A DNA stretch of 64,000 nucleotides from contig NZ_JANLCK010000001.1 in NCBI RefSeq assembly GCF_024979315.1, positions 62,001-126,000 of the forward strand. Reading direction: 5' to 3'. Numbering within the stretch: the first letter of the stretch is position 1; the number at the start of each line of letters is the position of its first letter. The notes under the pieces were generated by a model. That model made no database searches, had not been told where the DNA came from, and worked only from the letters and a program-made list of their open reading frames with translations. The stretch comes from Herbiconiux oxytropis (GTDB lineage Bacteria > Actinomycetota > Actinomycetes > Actinomycetales > Microbacteriaceae). The position numbers and the translations under genes are program-made. Below, in pieces: positions 1-8,650 of this stretch.

Positions 1-172
1 GCACGTACTTGCGGGGGCGCTTGTCGCCCTCGAGGTCGGTGCGGTAGGGCTTCAGCTCCTCCCACCGCGGCTGCCACTTGCTCTGGATGCTCGCGAAGTC
101 GTAGCGCTCAGCGCCCTCGGAGTCGTCGTGCGACGATGCACCGGCGGGGACGGATGTGTTCTCGGTGACCAC
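1..172 (-). CDS. leuS: Leucine--tRNA ligase, N-terminal fragment (runs off window)
   Basis: Only the first 57 codons are inside the window. They read VVTENTSVPAG then YDFASIQSKWQPRWEELKPY and end at KRPRKYV, which matches the leader of actinobacterial leucyl-tRNA synthetases just before the conserved DMFPYPSG and HMGH region. The product charges tRNA-Leu in the cytoplasm. A GTG start at 172 is chosen because no in-frame ATG lies upstream and a GAGAG stretch sits about six bases before it. The family call rests on a short fragment, but the segment is characteristic. Confidence 0.85.
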   Translation of the reverse strand, partial: MVTENTSVPAGASSHDDSEGAERYDFASIQSKWQPRWEELKPYRTDLEGDKRPRKYV

Positions 173-279
173 AGGACTCTCATTCGTTGCGTGCGCAGCG
201 TCTCACACCGGGCGGCCGGCGGTGGTCGTGGGGTGAGGTGCTCGGATCGGCGCGCGAGGCGCACCAGGTGACAACTGTA

Positions 280-1731
280 CTAAAGCTTGGCGTGTTCCCG
301 CGGGGCAGCGGATGCGAGGGGCAGGGTGGGCGCAGACCGGCCAACGGGCTCGGGGCTCGCCGCCCCCAGCACGGCCAGCAGGACGGCGGCCTTCACCCTG
401 GTCTCCTCGACCTCGTCGACCGGTTCGGAGAGCGCCGTGATGCCCCCGCCCGCTCCCACGGTCGCACCGTGGTCGTCGAGCACGATGCTGCGGATGACCA
501 TCGCGAGATCGAGGGCGCCGTCGCGCGAGAAGTAGCCGAAGACGCCCGAGTAGATGCCTCTCGGGCCGCCCTCGAGCGCGGCGAGCGTGTGCACCGCGCT
601 GCGCTTCGGCGCGCCCGTCATCGAGCCAGCGGGGAAGCAGGCGGCCACCGCGTCGAGCCCGTTGCGGCCTTCAGCCAGGATGCCCTCGATCGTGCTGACC
701 AGCTGATGCACCTGGGGGTAGGTCTCGACCTCGAGCAGAGTCGGAACCGCCACGCTGCCGAGTGCGCAGACCCTCGAGAGGTCGTTGCGCACGAGGTCGA
801 CGATCATCAGGTTCTCGGCGCGCTCCTTCTGGCTCGCGGCGAGCTCGCGCACGAGGAGGGCGTCGTCGACCGGGCCGGCACCTCGCGGGCGGGTGCCCTT
901 GATCGGCTTGCTGCGCACGCGACCGTCGGCCGTGACCGCGAGGAACTGCTCGGGCGAGGAGCTCAGGAGCGACGTGCCGCCCACCGTGAGGTAGCCGCCG
1001 TGGTGGCTCGGGCTCGCGGCGCGCAGGGCGAGGTAGGTCTCGAGCGGATCGGGGTGCACGTCGACCGCGAACTCGTTCGTGAGGCACAGCTGGTAGGCGT
1101 CGCCTCGGGCGATGGTGGCCTTGCAGGCCTCGATCATGGCGGCGTAGGCAGGGTAGTCGTGGCGGGGACGGGCTTCGAGGGTGGGGGCGGGGCCCGTGGG
1201 GGCGGCGGCGGTGCCGCGCGGGAGAGACTCGAGGGTGGTGGCGGTGCGGGCGAGCCAGTCGACGGCGGTCGGCGAGTCGAGGGCGAGCAGGGTGACGGTG
1301 CCGGTGTCGTGGTCGAACTCGACGGCCTCGTCGACACGGAGGAGCACCGCAGCATCCCCGCGGAGATCCGTGGGCCGCGGGGCGTCGGGAAGGCCGAGCT
1401 CGTAGGCCAGCCAGCCGACCCAGCCGAGTCGGAAGCGGGGCGAGGTGTCGGCATCCGCAGACGGGAGCGACTCGGGATTCACGGTGGTGGCACCTGCGAA
1501 TGGGAGCGGTTCGGGGTCGGCGGAGCCGGCATCCTGGAGCACCTCGTAGAGCTCGCTCCAATCGCGGCAGCGGTGCACCGCCACGGGGAGGCCGAGGTAG
1601 CTGCGACCGGTGGTGGCCCCGGGGCCGCTGTCGAGCCAGAAGGCGCTCTCGGCTCCGCGCGCGAGCGCTCCGAACACGACCGCCGGGTCGGGGGCGACGG
1701 CCAGAGGGCGTCGGAGGAGCGTCGGCGGCAC
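280..1731 (-). CDS. pabB: Aminodeoxychorismate synthase component I
   Basis: Predicted to join ammonia to chorismate to give 4-amino-4-deoxychorismate for folate synthesis; the glutaminase subunit PabA is not in this window. The 483-residue protein has the full chorismate-binding domain: PIKGTRPRG near residue 276 (the lysine motif that separates PabB/TrpE-like enzymes), ENLMIVDLVRNDLSRV near 306, and GSMTGAPKR near 369. The start is set at GTG 1731, giving a normal PabB N-terminus; the frame stays open further upstream but there it overlaps the divergent aminotransferase. No strong Shine-Dalgarno is visible. Anthranilate synthase component I is the alternative; divergent pairing with a pabC-like gene favours PabB. 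Confidence 0.88.
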   Translation of the reverse strand: MPPTLLRRPLAVAPDPAVVFGALARGAESAFWLDSGPGATTGRSYLGLPVAVHRCRDWSELYEVLQDAGSADPEPLPFAGATTVNPESLPSADADTSPRFRLGWVGWLAYELGLPDAPRPTDLRGDAAVLLRVDEAVEFDHDTGTVTLLALDSPTAVDWLARTATTLESLPRGTAAAPTGPAPTLEARPRHDYPAYAAMIEACKATIARGDAYQLCLTNEFAVDVHPDPLETYLALRAASPSHHGGYLTVGGTSLLSSSPEQFLAVTADGRVRSKPIKGTRPRGAGPVDDALLVRELAASQKERAENLMIVDLVRNDLSRVCALGSVAVPTLLEVETYPQVHQLVSTIEGILAEGRNGLDAVAACFPAGSMTGAPKRSAVHTLAALEGGPRGIYSGVFGYFSRDGALDLAMVIRSIVLDDHGATVGAGGGITALSEPVDEVEETRVKAAVLLAVLGAASPEPVGRSAPTLPLASAAPREHAKL

Positions 1732-1775
1732 TGTACTAGCGTAGATCGTGCAGTCGACGACGGAGGGAGCTGCGC

Positions 1776-2567
1776 GTGGCCGAGGCCCCCGCGACGTTCG
1801 TCTGGCGAGACGGTGCCCTTCTCGAGCGCCCGCTCGAGCCGCATCGGGAGCTCGTCGTGGCCGATTCCTTCTTCGTCTCGCCCGAGGGCCGTGCCCGGGC
1901 GCTCGAGACGCATCACGAGAGGTTCCGGGCGGGGATCGCCGAGCTGGCGGGGCCGTCGGTCGAGGCGGTCGACGCGTTCTGGGGAGCGGCGATCGGGCGG
2001 TTGCGGGCCTACCGCGGGGCGGCCCTGTTCCCGCGGATGGAACTGGCCGGGTTCGAGGGCGGAGGGCTCGAGCTGAGGTTGCGGGTGCGGATCGCACCAC
2101 GCCGACGCGAGTCGGCGGTGCTCAGCACCCACGGGGGACCCGATCCACGGAGCGTCCCGCGCATCAAGGGGCCCGACCTGGAGACTCTGATCGCGCTTCG
2201 GGCCGCGGCGCAGGAGAACGGTGCCGACGAGGTGGTGCTGTTGAAGGACGGGCTCGTGGTCGACGGCTCGAGCTCGGCCGTGCTGTGGTGGCGGGGAGAG
2301 ACGCTCGCGGCGCCACCCGGCGACCTGGCGCGCGTGGCGAGTGTGACGGCCAGGAGCATCCGGCTGATCGCCTCGGCCACGGGCACCCGGGTGGTCGAGG
2401 AGCGCGCCCGCCCCGCCGATCTCGAGGGCTGCGAGGTGTGGGTGGTGAGCGCCCTGCACGGCATCAGCGTGGTCGACGCGTGGATCGACGGGCCCGTCGT
2501 CGTGGTGCGCCCGAGTCGCGCGGCCACCTGGCAGCGCCGCCTCGACGCCCTCGCCCGCCCGCTCTGA
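1776..2567 (+). CDS. pabC: Class IV aminotransferase, probable aminodeoxychorismate lyase
   Basis: A 263-residue fold-type IV PLP enzyme. Next to pabB it most likely releases pyruvate from aminodeoxychorismate to give 4-aminobenzoate. Visible features are the RIKGPD lysine region near residue 130 and the GADEVVLLKDG strand near 150. The usual glutamate/asparagine block that follows (E-G-x-x-S-N) reads VVDGSSSAVL, so the glutamate is aspartate and the asparagine is alanine, which makes activity or specificity less certain. The GTG start at 1776 has a clear GGAGGGAG ribosome site about nine bases upstream. It is divergent from pabB across 44 bp. Confidence 0.75.
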   Translation: MAEAPATFVWRDGALLERPLEPHRELVVADSFFVSPEGRARALETHHERFRAGIAELAGPSVEAVDAFWGAAIGRLRAYRGAALFPRMELAGFEGGGLELRLRVRIAPRRRESAVLSTHGGPDPRSVPRIKGPDLETLIALRAAAQENGADEVVLLKDGLVVDGSSSAVLWWRGETLAAPPGDLARVASVTARSIRLIASATGTRVVEERARPADLEGCEVWVVSALHGISVVDAWIDGPVVVVRPSRAATWQRRLDALARPL

Positions 2568-2608
2568 GCCCGCTCAGGGCCGCTGGATCGGTGGTGGCGG
2601 TGAGGTGT

Positions 2609-2677
2609 GGAGTTCGCCATGTCTGCGTGTGATCACCGCTCGATGCAGGGCGGATCGCGGGAGGTTTGGCGAAGTCC
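2609..2677. repeat. Imperfect inverted repeat between pabC and cydC
   Basis: GGAGTTCGCCA at 2609-2619 is mirrored by TGGCGAAGTCC at 2667-2677 with one mismatch; the 47-base middle contains TGATCA and further GC-rich self-complementary stretches. It sits between the convergent ends of the aminotransferase and cydC. It may be a bidirectional terminator or a copy of a dispersed intergenic repeat; nothing codes here. Confidence 0.45.
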
Positions 2678-2700
2678 GCGGATGCGCGTCCCGGGCGGGG

Positions 2701-4380
2701 TCAGAGGGCGGTGGGAGCTCGGAGTTCGAGGGTGGAGGTGACGAGGGCCGCCGGAACCGGGGTGTGCGAGATGAGGAGGACCGCGCGGGAGTCGGCGGTG
2801 GCCGCCACGAGGAGCTCCTCGAGGAGGAGATCGGCACGGTCGGGGTCGACGTTGGCGGTGGGCTCGTCGAGCACCAGCACGGGGAAGTCGGCGAGGAGCG
2901 CCCGAGCCACCGCGATGCGCTGGGCCTGACCACCGGAGACGAGGGCGCCGCGCTCCCCCACCCGTGCCGAGAGGCCGCCGCGCTCGCACACCCAGTCGGC
3001 GAGTCCGACGCGCTCGAGCACCGCGAGCAGCTCGTCGTCGGTCGCGGTGTCGCGGGCGAAGAGGAGGTTCTGGCGGATGTCGTCGTCGAAGAGGTGGGGA
3101 CGCTGCTCGCAGAGGCCGATCACGCGCCGCACCTCGGCCTGTGGGAGGGCGCGCACGTCGACGCCGTCGACGAGGAACTCGCCCTCGTGGTCGAGGAACC
3201 GCACGAGCACGTGGGCGAGCGTCGTCTTGCCGGCGCCGCTCGGGCCGCGCACGAGCATCCGGTCGCCCGGAGCGAGCTCGAGCGACACGGGCCCGAGCGC
3301 CGTCGGCGCCCCCTCCCCCGGCCACCGCGCGGTGACCTCGCGCAGCGACACCCGGGCGCCCGCCGCGGCGGACGTGGTGGAGGAGGTGGGAGAGGTGACA
3401 GCAGGGGCATCCACGGGGATGCCGCGGGGCACCTCGTCGGGGACGACCTCGGCGATGCGGGTGGCGCTGGCCGCCACCTGCCGCCAGGCTCCGAGGGCTA
3501 GGGGCACCATGGCGAAGACCTCGAAGACCGCGAGCGGTACGAGGGCGACCACGGCGAGCGCGGGGCCCTCGAAACCTCCCGTGCCGAGCTGCGGGATGCC
3601 GACCGCCAGGGAGACGACCGTCATGATGCCTGAGATCGAGGCCACGAGCGCTGCGGTGACGCTCGAACCGGCCGCGCGACGCACGAGGGCGCGCGTGAGG
3701 ATCTCGTCGCGACGGGCGAGCTGCTCGCGGTGGGTGGTGTCGGCCCCGTAGGCCACGAGCACGTCGAGGTTCTCGAGGTGGTCGGCGAGCTCGGCCTGGT
3801 AGTCACCGCGGAGCCCGGCGACGGCTCGCTCCTGACGCGCCGACACGGCCGCATTGACGAGGGTGCCGAGCACCGCGGCGAGCACGAGGCCGAGCAGCAG
3901 CACGAGACCTGCCGCGGGCAGCAGCAGCCACACCACCACGACCGCTGCGACCGCCGTGAGCCCCGAGACGACGAGGGGCGAGACGACTCGCAACGGCAGG
4001 TTCTGCTGCTCGTCGACATCCGCCACGAGACGGCTGAGGAGGTCGCCCCGGCGCCTGTGGCCGAGACCGTCGGGAGAGACGGGCACGAGACGCTCGTACA
4101 CGCCGACCCGCAGGTCGGGCAGCGTCGCGAACGCGGCGTCGTGGGCGAAGAGCCGCTCGACGTAGCGGAACGCGGCTCGGCCGAGCGCGAACGCACGCAC
4201 CCCCACCATGGCCATCGAGAGGTAGAGGATGGGCGGCTGCTCGGCCGCCCGCGTGATGAGGTAGGCCGAGGTGGCGAGGAGCCCCACCGCACACAGCGCA
4301 CTCAGCAGCCCGAACACGATGCCCGGCAGGAAGCGCCGCAGCCGCGGCTGCGCGAGTCGCAGCACCTCCGCGCGCTTCAC
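2701..4380 (-). CDS. cydC: Heterodimeric ABC exporter CydDC, subunit CydC
   Basis: Half of the CydDC exporter, which moves thiols and haem-related cargo and is needed to assemble cytochrome bd. The 559-residue protein has an N-terminal membrane domain (several helices in residues 15-320, including ATSAYLITRAAEQPP) and a C-terminal ATPase: Walker A GPSGAGKTT near 378, signature LVSGGQAQR near 478, Walker B VLVLDEP near 500. The GTG start at 4380 overlaps the cydD stop as GTGA, so the pair is translationally coupled. It is the last gene of cydABDC. Confidence 0.92.
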   Translation of the reverse strand: MKRAEVLRLAQPRLRRFLPGIVFGLLSALCAVGLLATSAYLITRAAEQPPILYLSMAMVGVRAFALGRAAFRYVERLFAHDAAFATLPDLRVGVYERLVPVSPDGLGHRRRGDLLSRLVADVDEQQNLPLRVVSPLVVSGLTAVAAVVVVWLLLPAAGLVLLLGLVLAAVLGTLVNAAVSARQERAVAGLRGDYQAELADHLENLDVLVAYGADTTHREQLARRDEILTRALVRRAAGSSVTAALVASISGIMTVVSLAVGIPQLGTGGFEGPALAVVALVPLAVFEVFAMVPLALGAWRQVAASATRIAEVVPDEVPRGIPVDAPAVTSPTSSTTSAAAGARVSLREVTARWPGEGAPTALGPVSLELAPGDRMLVRGPSGAGKTTLAHVLVRFLDHEGEFLVDGVDVRALPQAEVRRVIGLCEQRPHLFDDDIRQNLLFARDTATDDELLAVLERVGLADWVCERGGLSARVGERGALVSGGQAQRIAVARALLADFPVLVLDEPTANVDPDRADLLLEELLVAATADSRAVLLISHTPVPAALVTSTLELRAPTAL

Positions 4381-6065
4381 GAGCGTCCTGCCCGGGCGTG
4401 CAGGGCGGATGCTCCGGCGAGCGCCAGCACCGCATCCGCCGCCGCGATCACCGGCCGCCGGTGGCTCACCACCAGCACGACCCGCCCCTCGTCGGCGAGC
4501 GCCCGCAGGCACCGGATGAACGCCTGCTCCGTCTCGGCATCCAGCGCCGACGTGGGCTCGTCGAAGACCACGACCCGGCAGTCGAACCGCCGGGCACGAT
4601 AGACGGCACGCGCGCTCGCGACCCGCTGGGACTGACCGCCCGAGAGCCCCTCGCCGCGCGCGTCGATCGTCGCCGCCAGATCGACGTCGGAGGCCCCGGC
4701 GAGATCGAGCGACGCTCGGGCGAGGGAGTCATCGGGTGCGTCGTCGCCGAGCGCCACGTTGCCGAGCACGCTGCCCGAGACGAGCGTCGAGCGCTGCCCG
4801 GCCCACGCGATCCAGCCGCGCGGCGCCGGCTGACCGGAGGCGTCGACCCCGTCGACGAGGATGCGGCCGACGGCCGGCACGAAGCCCACGAGCGCGGCCA
4901 CGAGAGACGACTTGCCGCTGCCGCTCGGGCCCGTCACCGCCGTCACGGCGCCTGCCTCGAACCGGGCGTCGAGTGCAGAGAACACGACGTCGTCGCCGTA
5001 GCGGACCCCGAGCCCATCGAGCTCGAGACCGCCGCCGGACGACGAATCGTCCAGAACCTCGGACGGGGATGCCGGCCGCGCTCCCTCCGCCCCGGCACAG
5101 GGACGCACCCCAGCACCCGCATCCAGGATCTCGAACACCTCGGTCGACGCCGCCACTCCGTCAGCGGCGGCATGGAACTGCGCTCCCACGTTCCGGATGG
5201 GCAGGAACGCCTCGGGCGCGAGCAGCAGCACGAACAGACCGACGCCGAGCCCCAGCCCGCCCTCGATCAATCGGATGCCGATCGACACCGCCACGAGCGC
5301 CACCGACAGGCTCGCGGCGAGCTCGAGCGCGAACCCGCTGAGGAACGACACCCGGAGCACCTTCATGGTCTGGCTGCGGTAGTCCTCGGTGACGGCGCGG
5401 ATGCGGGCCGACTGCCGCTCCTGTCTGCCGTAGATCTTGAGCGTCGAGAGCCCGCCCACGACATCGAGGAAGGCGCTCGACAGCCGGGTGAGCTTCTCCC
5501 ACTGCTTCTGCTGCACCGAGCGCGTTGCCCACCCGATGAGGATCATGAACACCGGGATGAGCGGCAGCGTGAGCGCGACGGTGAGCCCTGAGATCCAGTC
5601 CTGCCACCAGATCACGACGACGATGACGGGGGTGGCGACCGCGGTGAGGATGAGCTGCGGCAGGTACTTGGAGAAGTAGGTGTCGAGCAGGTCGAGCCCC
5701 GGGCCCACCGTGACCCCCACCGCCGTGGCACTGCGACGACCCAGCCAGCCCGGCCCGAGATTCGAGATCGCGCAGACCACGCGCTGCCGCAGCTCGCTCT
5801 TGACCACGGCGGCGCCGCGCGCCGCGTTGACGTCGGCGATCCAGTTCACGACGAATCGCACCACCACCACGGCTGCGAGACCCACGAGGAGGGGGACGAG
5901 CGTGGGGAGCGACGCACCGTCGATCGCCTGCACGATGAGTTGCGTCACGAGGTAGGCGAACGCCACCACGGCCCCTGTCTGCAGCACGGCCAGGAAGCCG
6001 CCGGCCACGAAGAACGCCCGAGCGGAGGCGGCGTACTTCAGGAGCCTGGGATCGACGGGACGCAC
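4377..6065 (-). CDS. cydD: Heterodimeric ABC exporter CydDC, subunit CydD
   Basis: Partner of CydC in the inner-membrane exporter required for cytochrome bd maturation. The 562-residue protein has a transmembrane half (about residues 15-300) and an ATPase half with Walker A GPSGSGKSS near 377, signature GLSGGQSQR near 472 and a following FDEPTSALD Walker B. The GTG start at 6065 lies four bases after the cydB stop, so its ribosome site falls within the end of cydB. It overlaps cydC by four bases. The order A-B-D-C is usual in actinobacteria. Confidence 0.93.
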   Translation of the reverse strand: MRPVDPRLLKYAASARAFFVAGGFLAVLQTGAVVAFAYLVTQLIVQAIDGASLPTLVPLLVGLAAVVVVRFVVNWIADVNAARGAAVVKSELRQRVVCAISNLGPGWLGRRSATAVGVTVGPGLDLLDTYFSKYLPQLILTAVATPVIVVVIWWQDWISGLTVALTLPLIPVFMILIGWATRSVQQKQWEKLTRLSSAFLDVVGGLSTLKIYGRQERQSARIRAVTEDYRSQTMKVLRVSFLSGFALELAASLSVALVAVSIGIRLIEGGLGLGVGLFVLLLAPEAFLPIRNVGAQFHAAADGVAASTEVFEILDAGAGVRPCAGAEGARPASPSEVLDDSSSGGGLELDGLGVRYGDDVVFSALDARFEAGAVTAVTGPSGSGKSSLVAALVGFVPAVGRILVDGVDASGQPAPRGWIAWAGQRSTLVSGSVLGNVALGDDAPDDSLARASLDLAGASDVDLAATIDARGEGLSGGQSQRVASARAVYRARRFDCRVVVFDEPTSALDAETEQAFIRCLRALADEGRVVLVVSHRRPVIAAADAVLALAGASALHARAGRS

Positions 6066-6069
6066 CGTA

Positions 6070-7077
6070 CTAGTGTGCGGCCTCGGCGGGGATCTGCTCG
6101 CGCGTCACGCGCTTGCGGAAGATCCAGTAGGTCCAGCCCTGGTAGGCGAGGATGAGCGGAAGGAAGATCAGCGCGACCCAGCTCATGATCTCGAGCGTGT
6201 ACTGCGACGACGACGCGTTGACGATGGTGAGGCTGTTCGCGGGATCGTTCGAGGCGGGCATGACGCCCGGGAACAGGGCGAGGAACAGGCTCAGCACCGC
6301 GAGCCCGATCGTGGCCGCCATGAGTCCGAACGCCAGCCGCTCGCGCCCACGGAGGTTGGCGAGGAACGAGCCGATGAGCACGACCGCCGCACCCGCCGAG
6401 AGCAGGATGGACGCCGGCGTGCCGAACGCCACCGAGGTCCAGACGAGGAACGACGCGGCGACCACGATCGTGAGCGCTCCGGCGCGCACCGCGAGCCGGC
6501 GCGCACGCCCCCGGATCTCGCCGTCGGTCTTGAGGGCCACGAACACCACCCCGTGGGTGAAGAACAGCAGCAGCGTCGTGAGCCCGCCGAGGAGTGCATA
6601 CGGGTTCAGCAGTCCGAAGAAGGTCCCGATGTAGTCGTGGTTCGCGTCCAGCGGCACCCCCGCCACGATGTTGGCGAACGCCACGCCCCAGAGGAACGCG
6701 GGCACGGCCGAGCCGACCACGATCATCCGGTCGAAACGCGCCTTCCAGACCTTCTCCGGCCGCTGGTGGCGGTACTCGAACGAGACTCCACGGAGGATGA
6801 GCGCGAGCAGGATGAGCAGCAGCGGCAGGTAGAAGCCGCTGAACAGCGTCGCGTACCACTCGGGGAACGCGGCGAACAGCGCGGCGCCCGCCACGATCAC
6901 CCAGGTCTCGTTGAGGTCCCAGACCGGGCCGATCGTGTTGATGAGCACGCGCCGGTCGGTGTCGTCCTTGCCGAGGAAGGGCAGCGACATGCCCACGCCG
7001 AAGTCGAAGCCGTCGAGCACGAAGTAGCCGACGAAGAGGAATCCGACGATGAAGAACCAGAGGGTGGGGAGGTCCAT
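6070..7077 (-). CDS. cydB: Cytochrome bd ubiquinol oxidase subunit II
   Basis: Integral membrane subunit of the bd-type quinol oxidase, which reduces O2 to water at low oxygen or under nitrosative stress. The 335-residue sequence is built of hydrophobic helices and has the typical start DLPTLWFFIVGFLFVGYF with YFVLDGFDFGVGM, and later GPVWDLNETWVI, both diagnostic of CydB. The ATG at 7077 is ten bases from the end of cydA. It is the second gene of the operon. Confidence 0.96.
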   Translation of the reverse strand: MDLPTLWFFIVGFLFVGYFVLDGFDFGVGMSLPFLGKDDTDRRVLINTIGPVWDLNETWVIVAGAALFAAFPEWYATLFSGFYLPLLLILLALILRGVSFEYRHQRPEKVWKARFDRMIVVGSAVPAFLWGVAFANIVAGVPLDANHDYIGTFFGLLNPYALLGGLTTLLLFFTHGVVFVALKTDGEIRGRARRLAVRAGALTIVVAASFLVWTSVAFGTPASILLSAGAAVVLIGSFLANLRGRERLAFGLMAATIGLAVLSLFLALFPGVMPASNDPANSLTIVNASSSQYTLEIMSWVALIFLPLILAYQGWTYWIFRKRVTREQIPAEAAH

Positions 7078-7086
7078 GAGCGTCTC

Positions 7087-8499
7087 CTAGTAAACCGTGG
7101 CCGTGTGCTGGAGCTCGCCCGTCTCCGGGTCCTCCTTGGGTGCGTCATCCGGGCCCTTCTGGATGGCCTTCTTGATGAGCTTGAACTCGACCACGGCGAG
7201 CGTGCCGTAGATGAGGGTGAAGGCGATCAGCGAGATCAGGACCTCGACACCGGTGACGCCGGGCGACACCGCATCCTGGGTCTTGAGAAGACCGAACACG
7301 ATCCAGGGCTGCCTTCCCATCTCGGTGAAGATCCAGCCCACGATCATGGCGCCGAGCGAGAGCGGGAACGCCCACACCGCCACCCGCCACATCCAGCGCC
7401 AGCGCGGCGAGCGGCCGCGGCGGGTGAGCCAGAGGCCCGCGACCGCTATGAGCACGTGCGACATGCCGAGTCCGATCATCCAGCGGAACGACCAGTAGGT
7501 GATCCAGATGGTCGGCGAGTAGTCGCCTGGGCCGTAGAGCTGCACGTACTGCTCCTGCAGGTTGTTGATGCCCTCGACCGTGCCGTCGAAGGTGTGCGTC
7601 GAGAGGAACGACAGCAGATACGGGATGCGGATCGAGAACAGCTCGTGCACGCCGTCTGGCGTGCCGAGCGTGAAGACCGAGAACGACGCGTTCGCCCCCG
7701 TGGCCGTATGGTAGAGCGCCTCGGCCGCGGCCATCTTCATCGGCTGCGTCTCGACCATCGCGAGGCCGAGCTGGTCTCCGGTCAGCACGGTGAGCGCGCC
7801 TGCACCCACCATCATCCAGAGCCCGAACTTCAGCGCCGGGCGCATGGTCTCGAGGTGCTGGTTGCGGTAGAGGTGCCAGGCGGCGGTGGCGATGATGAGG
7901 CCGGCCGCGACCATGAAGCACGCGAAGATCGTGTGTGGGAACGCGGCGAGCGCGACCTTGTTGGTGAGCAGCTCCCAGATGTTCGTGAGCTCCGCCCGGC
8001 CCTTCTCCTCGTTGATGCGGAAGGCGACCGGATTCTGCATGAACGAGTTCGCGGCGATGATGAAGTACGCCGAGAGGATGCTGCCCACGGTGGCCGCCCA
8101 GATGCTCGCGAGGTGCAGCTTCTCGGGCAGCTTGTCCCAGCCGAAGATCCACAGCCCGATGAAGGTGGCCTCGAGGAAGAACGCCAGAAGGCCCTCGAGC
8201 GCCAGCGGGGCACCGAAGACGTCGCCCACGAAGCGCGAGTAGTCGCTCCAGTTCATGCCGAACTGGAACTCCTGCACGATGCCCGTGACCACGCCCATCG
8301 CGAAGTTGATGAGAAAGATCTTGCCGAAGAAGCGGGTGAGCTGCAGGTACTTCAGCGAGCCGGTGCGCACCCACGCGGTCTGGAAGATCGCGACCGTCGT
8401 GACGAGCCCGATCGTGAGAGGCACGAAGAGGAAGTGGTAGATGGTGGTGAGACCGAACTGCCACCGTGACAGCAGCAGAGGATCGAGGAACTCGTTCAC
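7087..8499 (-). CDS. cydA: Cytochrome bd ubiquinol oxidase subunit I
   Basis: Quinol-oxidising, haem-carrying subunit of cytochrome bd. The 470-residue protein begins NEFLDPLLLSRWQFGLTTIYHFLFVPLTIG, which holds the haem-ligand histidine region, and carries the GRQPW motif near residue 396 (EMGRQPWIVFGLLKT). The GTG at 8499 is preferred over longer readings because it has an AAGGAG ribosome site six to seven bases away and begins exactly at the family N-terminus. It heads cydABDC; a 16-bp palindrome 67 bp upstream is a candidate operator. Confidence 0.96.
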   Translation of the reverse strand: MNEFLDPLLLSRWQFGLTTIYHFLFVPLTIGLVTTVAIFQTAWVRTGSLKYLQLTRFFGKIFLINFAMGVVTGIVQEFQFGMNWSDYSRFVGDVFGAPLALEGLLAFFLEATFIGLWIFGWDKLPEKLHLASIWAATVGSILSAYFIIAANSFMQNPVAFRINEEKGRAELTNIWELLTNKVALAAFPHTIFACFMVAAGLIIATAAWHLYRNQHLETMRPALKFGLWMMVGAGALTVLTGDQLGLAMVETQPMKMAAAEALYHTATGANASFSVFTLGTPDGVHELFSIRIPYLLSFLSTHTFDGTVEGINNLQEQYVQLYGPGDYSPTIWITYWSFRWMIGLGMSHVLIAVAGLWLTRRGRSPRWRWMWRVAVWAFPLSLGAMIVGWIFTEMGRQPWIVFGLLKTQDAVSPGVTGVEVLISLIAFTLIYGTLAVVEFKLIKKAIQKGPDDAPKEDPETGELQHTATVY

Positions 8500-8566
8500 G
8501 CGGAACTCCTTGTGGGAAACGGGGCCACGCTGCCATCGCCGGGGTGTGCGATGCCTCCATGCTACC

Positions 8567-8582
8567 TGCTTGTATACAAGCA
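8567..8582. promoter_or_regulatory. Perfect 16-bp palindrome, candidate operator of cydABDC
   Basis: TGCTTGTATACAAGCA reads the same on both strands. The core TTGTATACAA resembles operators bound by GntR/FCD-type regulators. It lies 67 bp before cydA and 68 bp before the divergent DedA gene, so it could serve either. A TAGCAT hexamer, a plausible -10 box for cydA, follows it on the minus strand. No GntR-family gene is in the window. Confidence 0.6.
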
Positions 8583-8650
8583 ATCGGACCATTCAGGGAA
8601 TCTCATACAGGTCGCGCTAGGGTTTGCTGCATGCTCTGTGGAATACACCC

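Noticed and set aside
187-2076. Long plus-strand open frame opposite pabB
   Set aside because: Composition is Arg/Gly/Glu-rich shadow of a well-supported gene; no domain, no ribosome site. Same for the long antisense frames opposite cydAB (6073-8469), pckG (15977-17971) and pepN (37587-40304).
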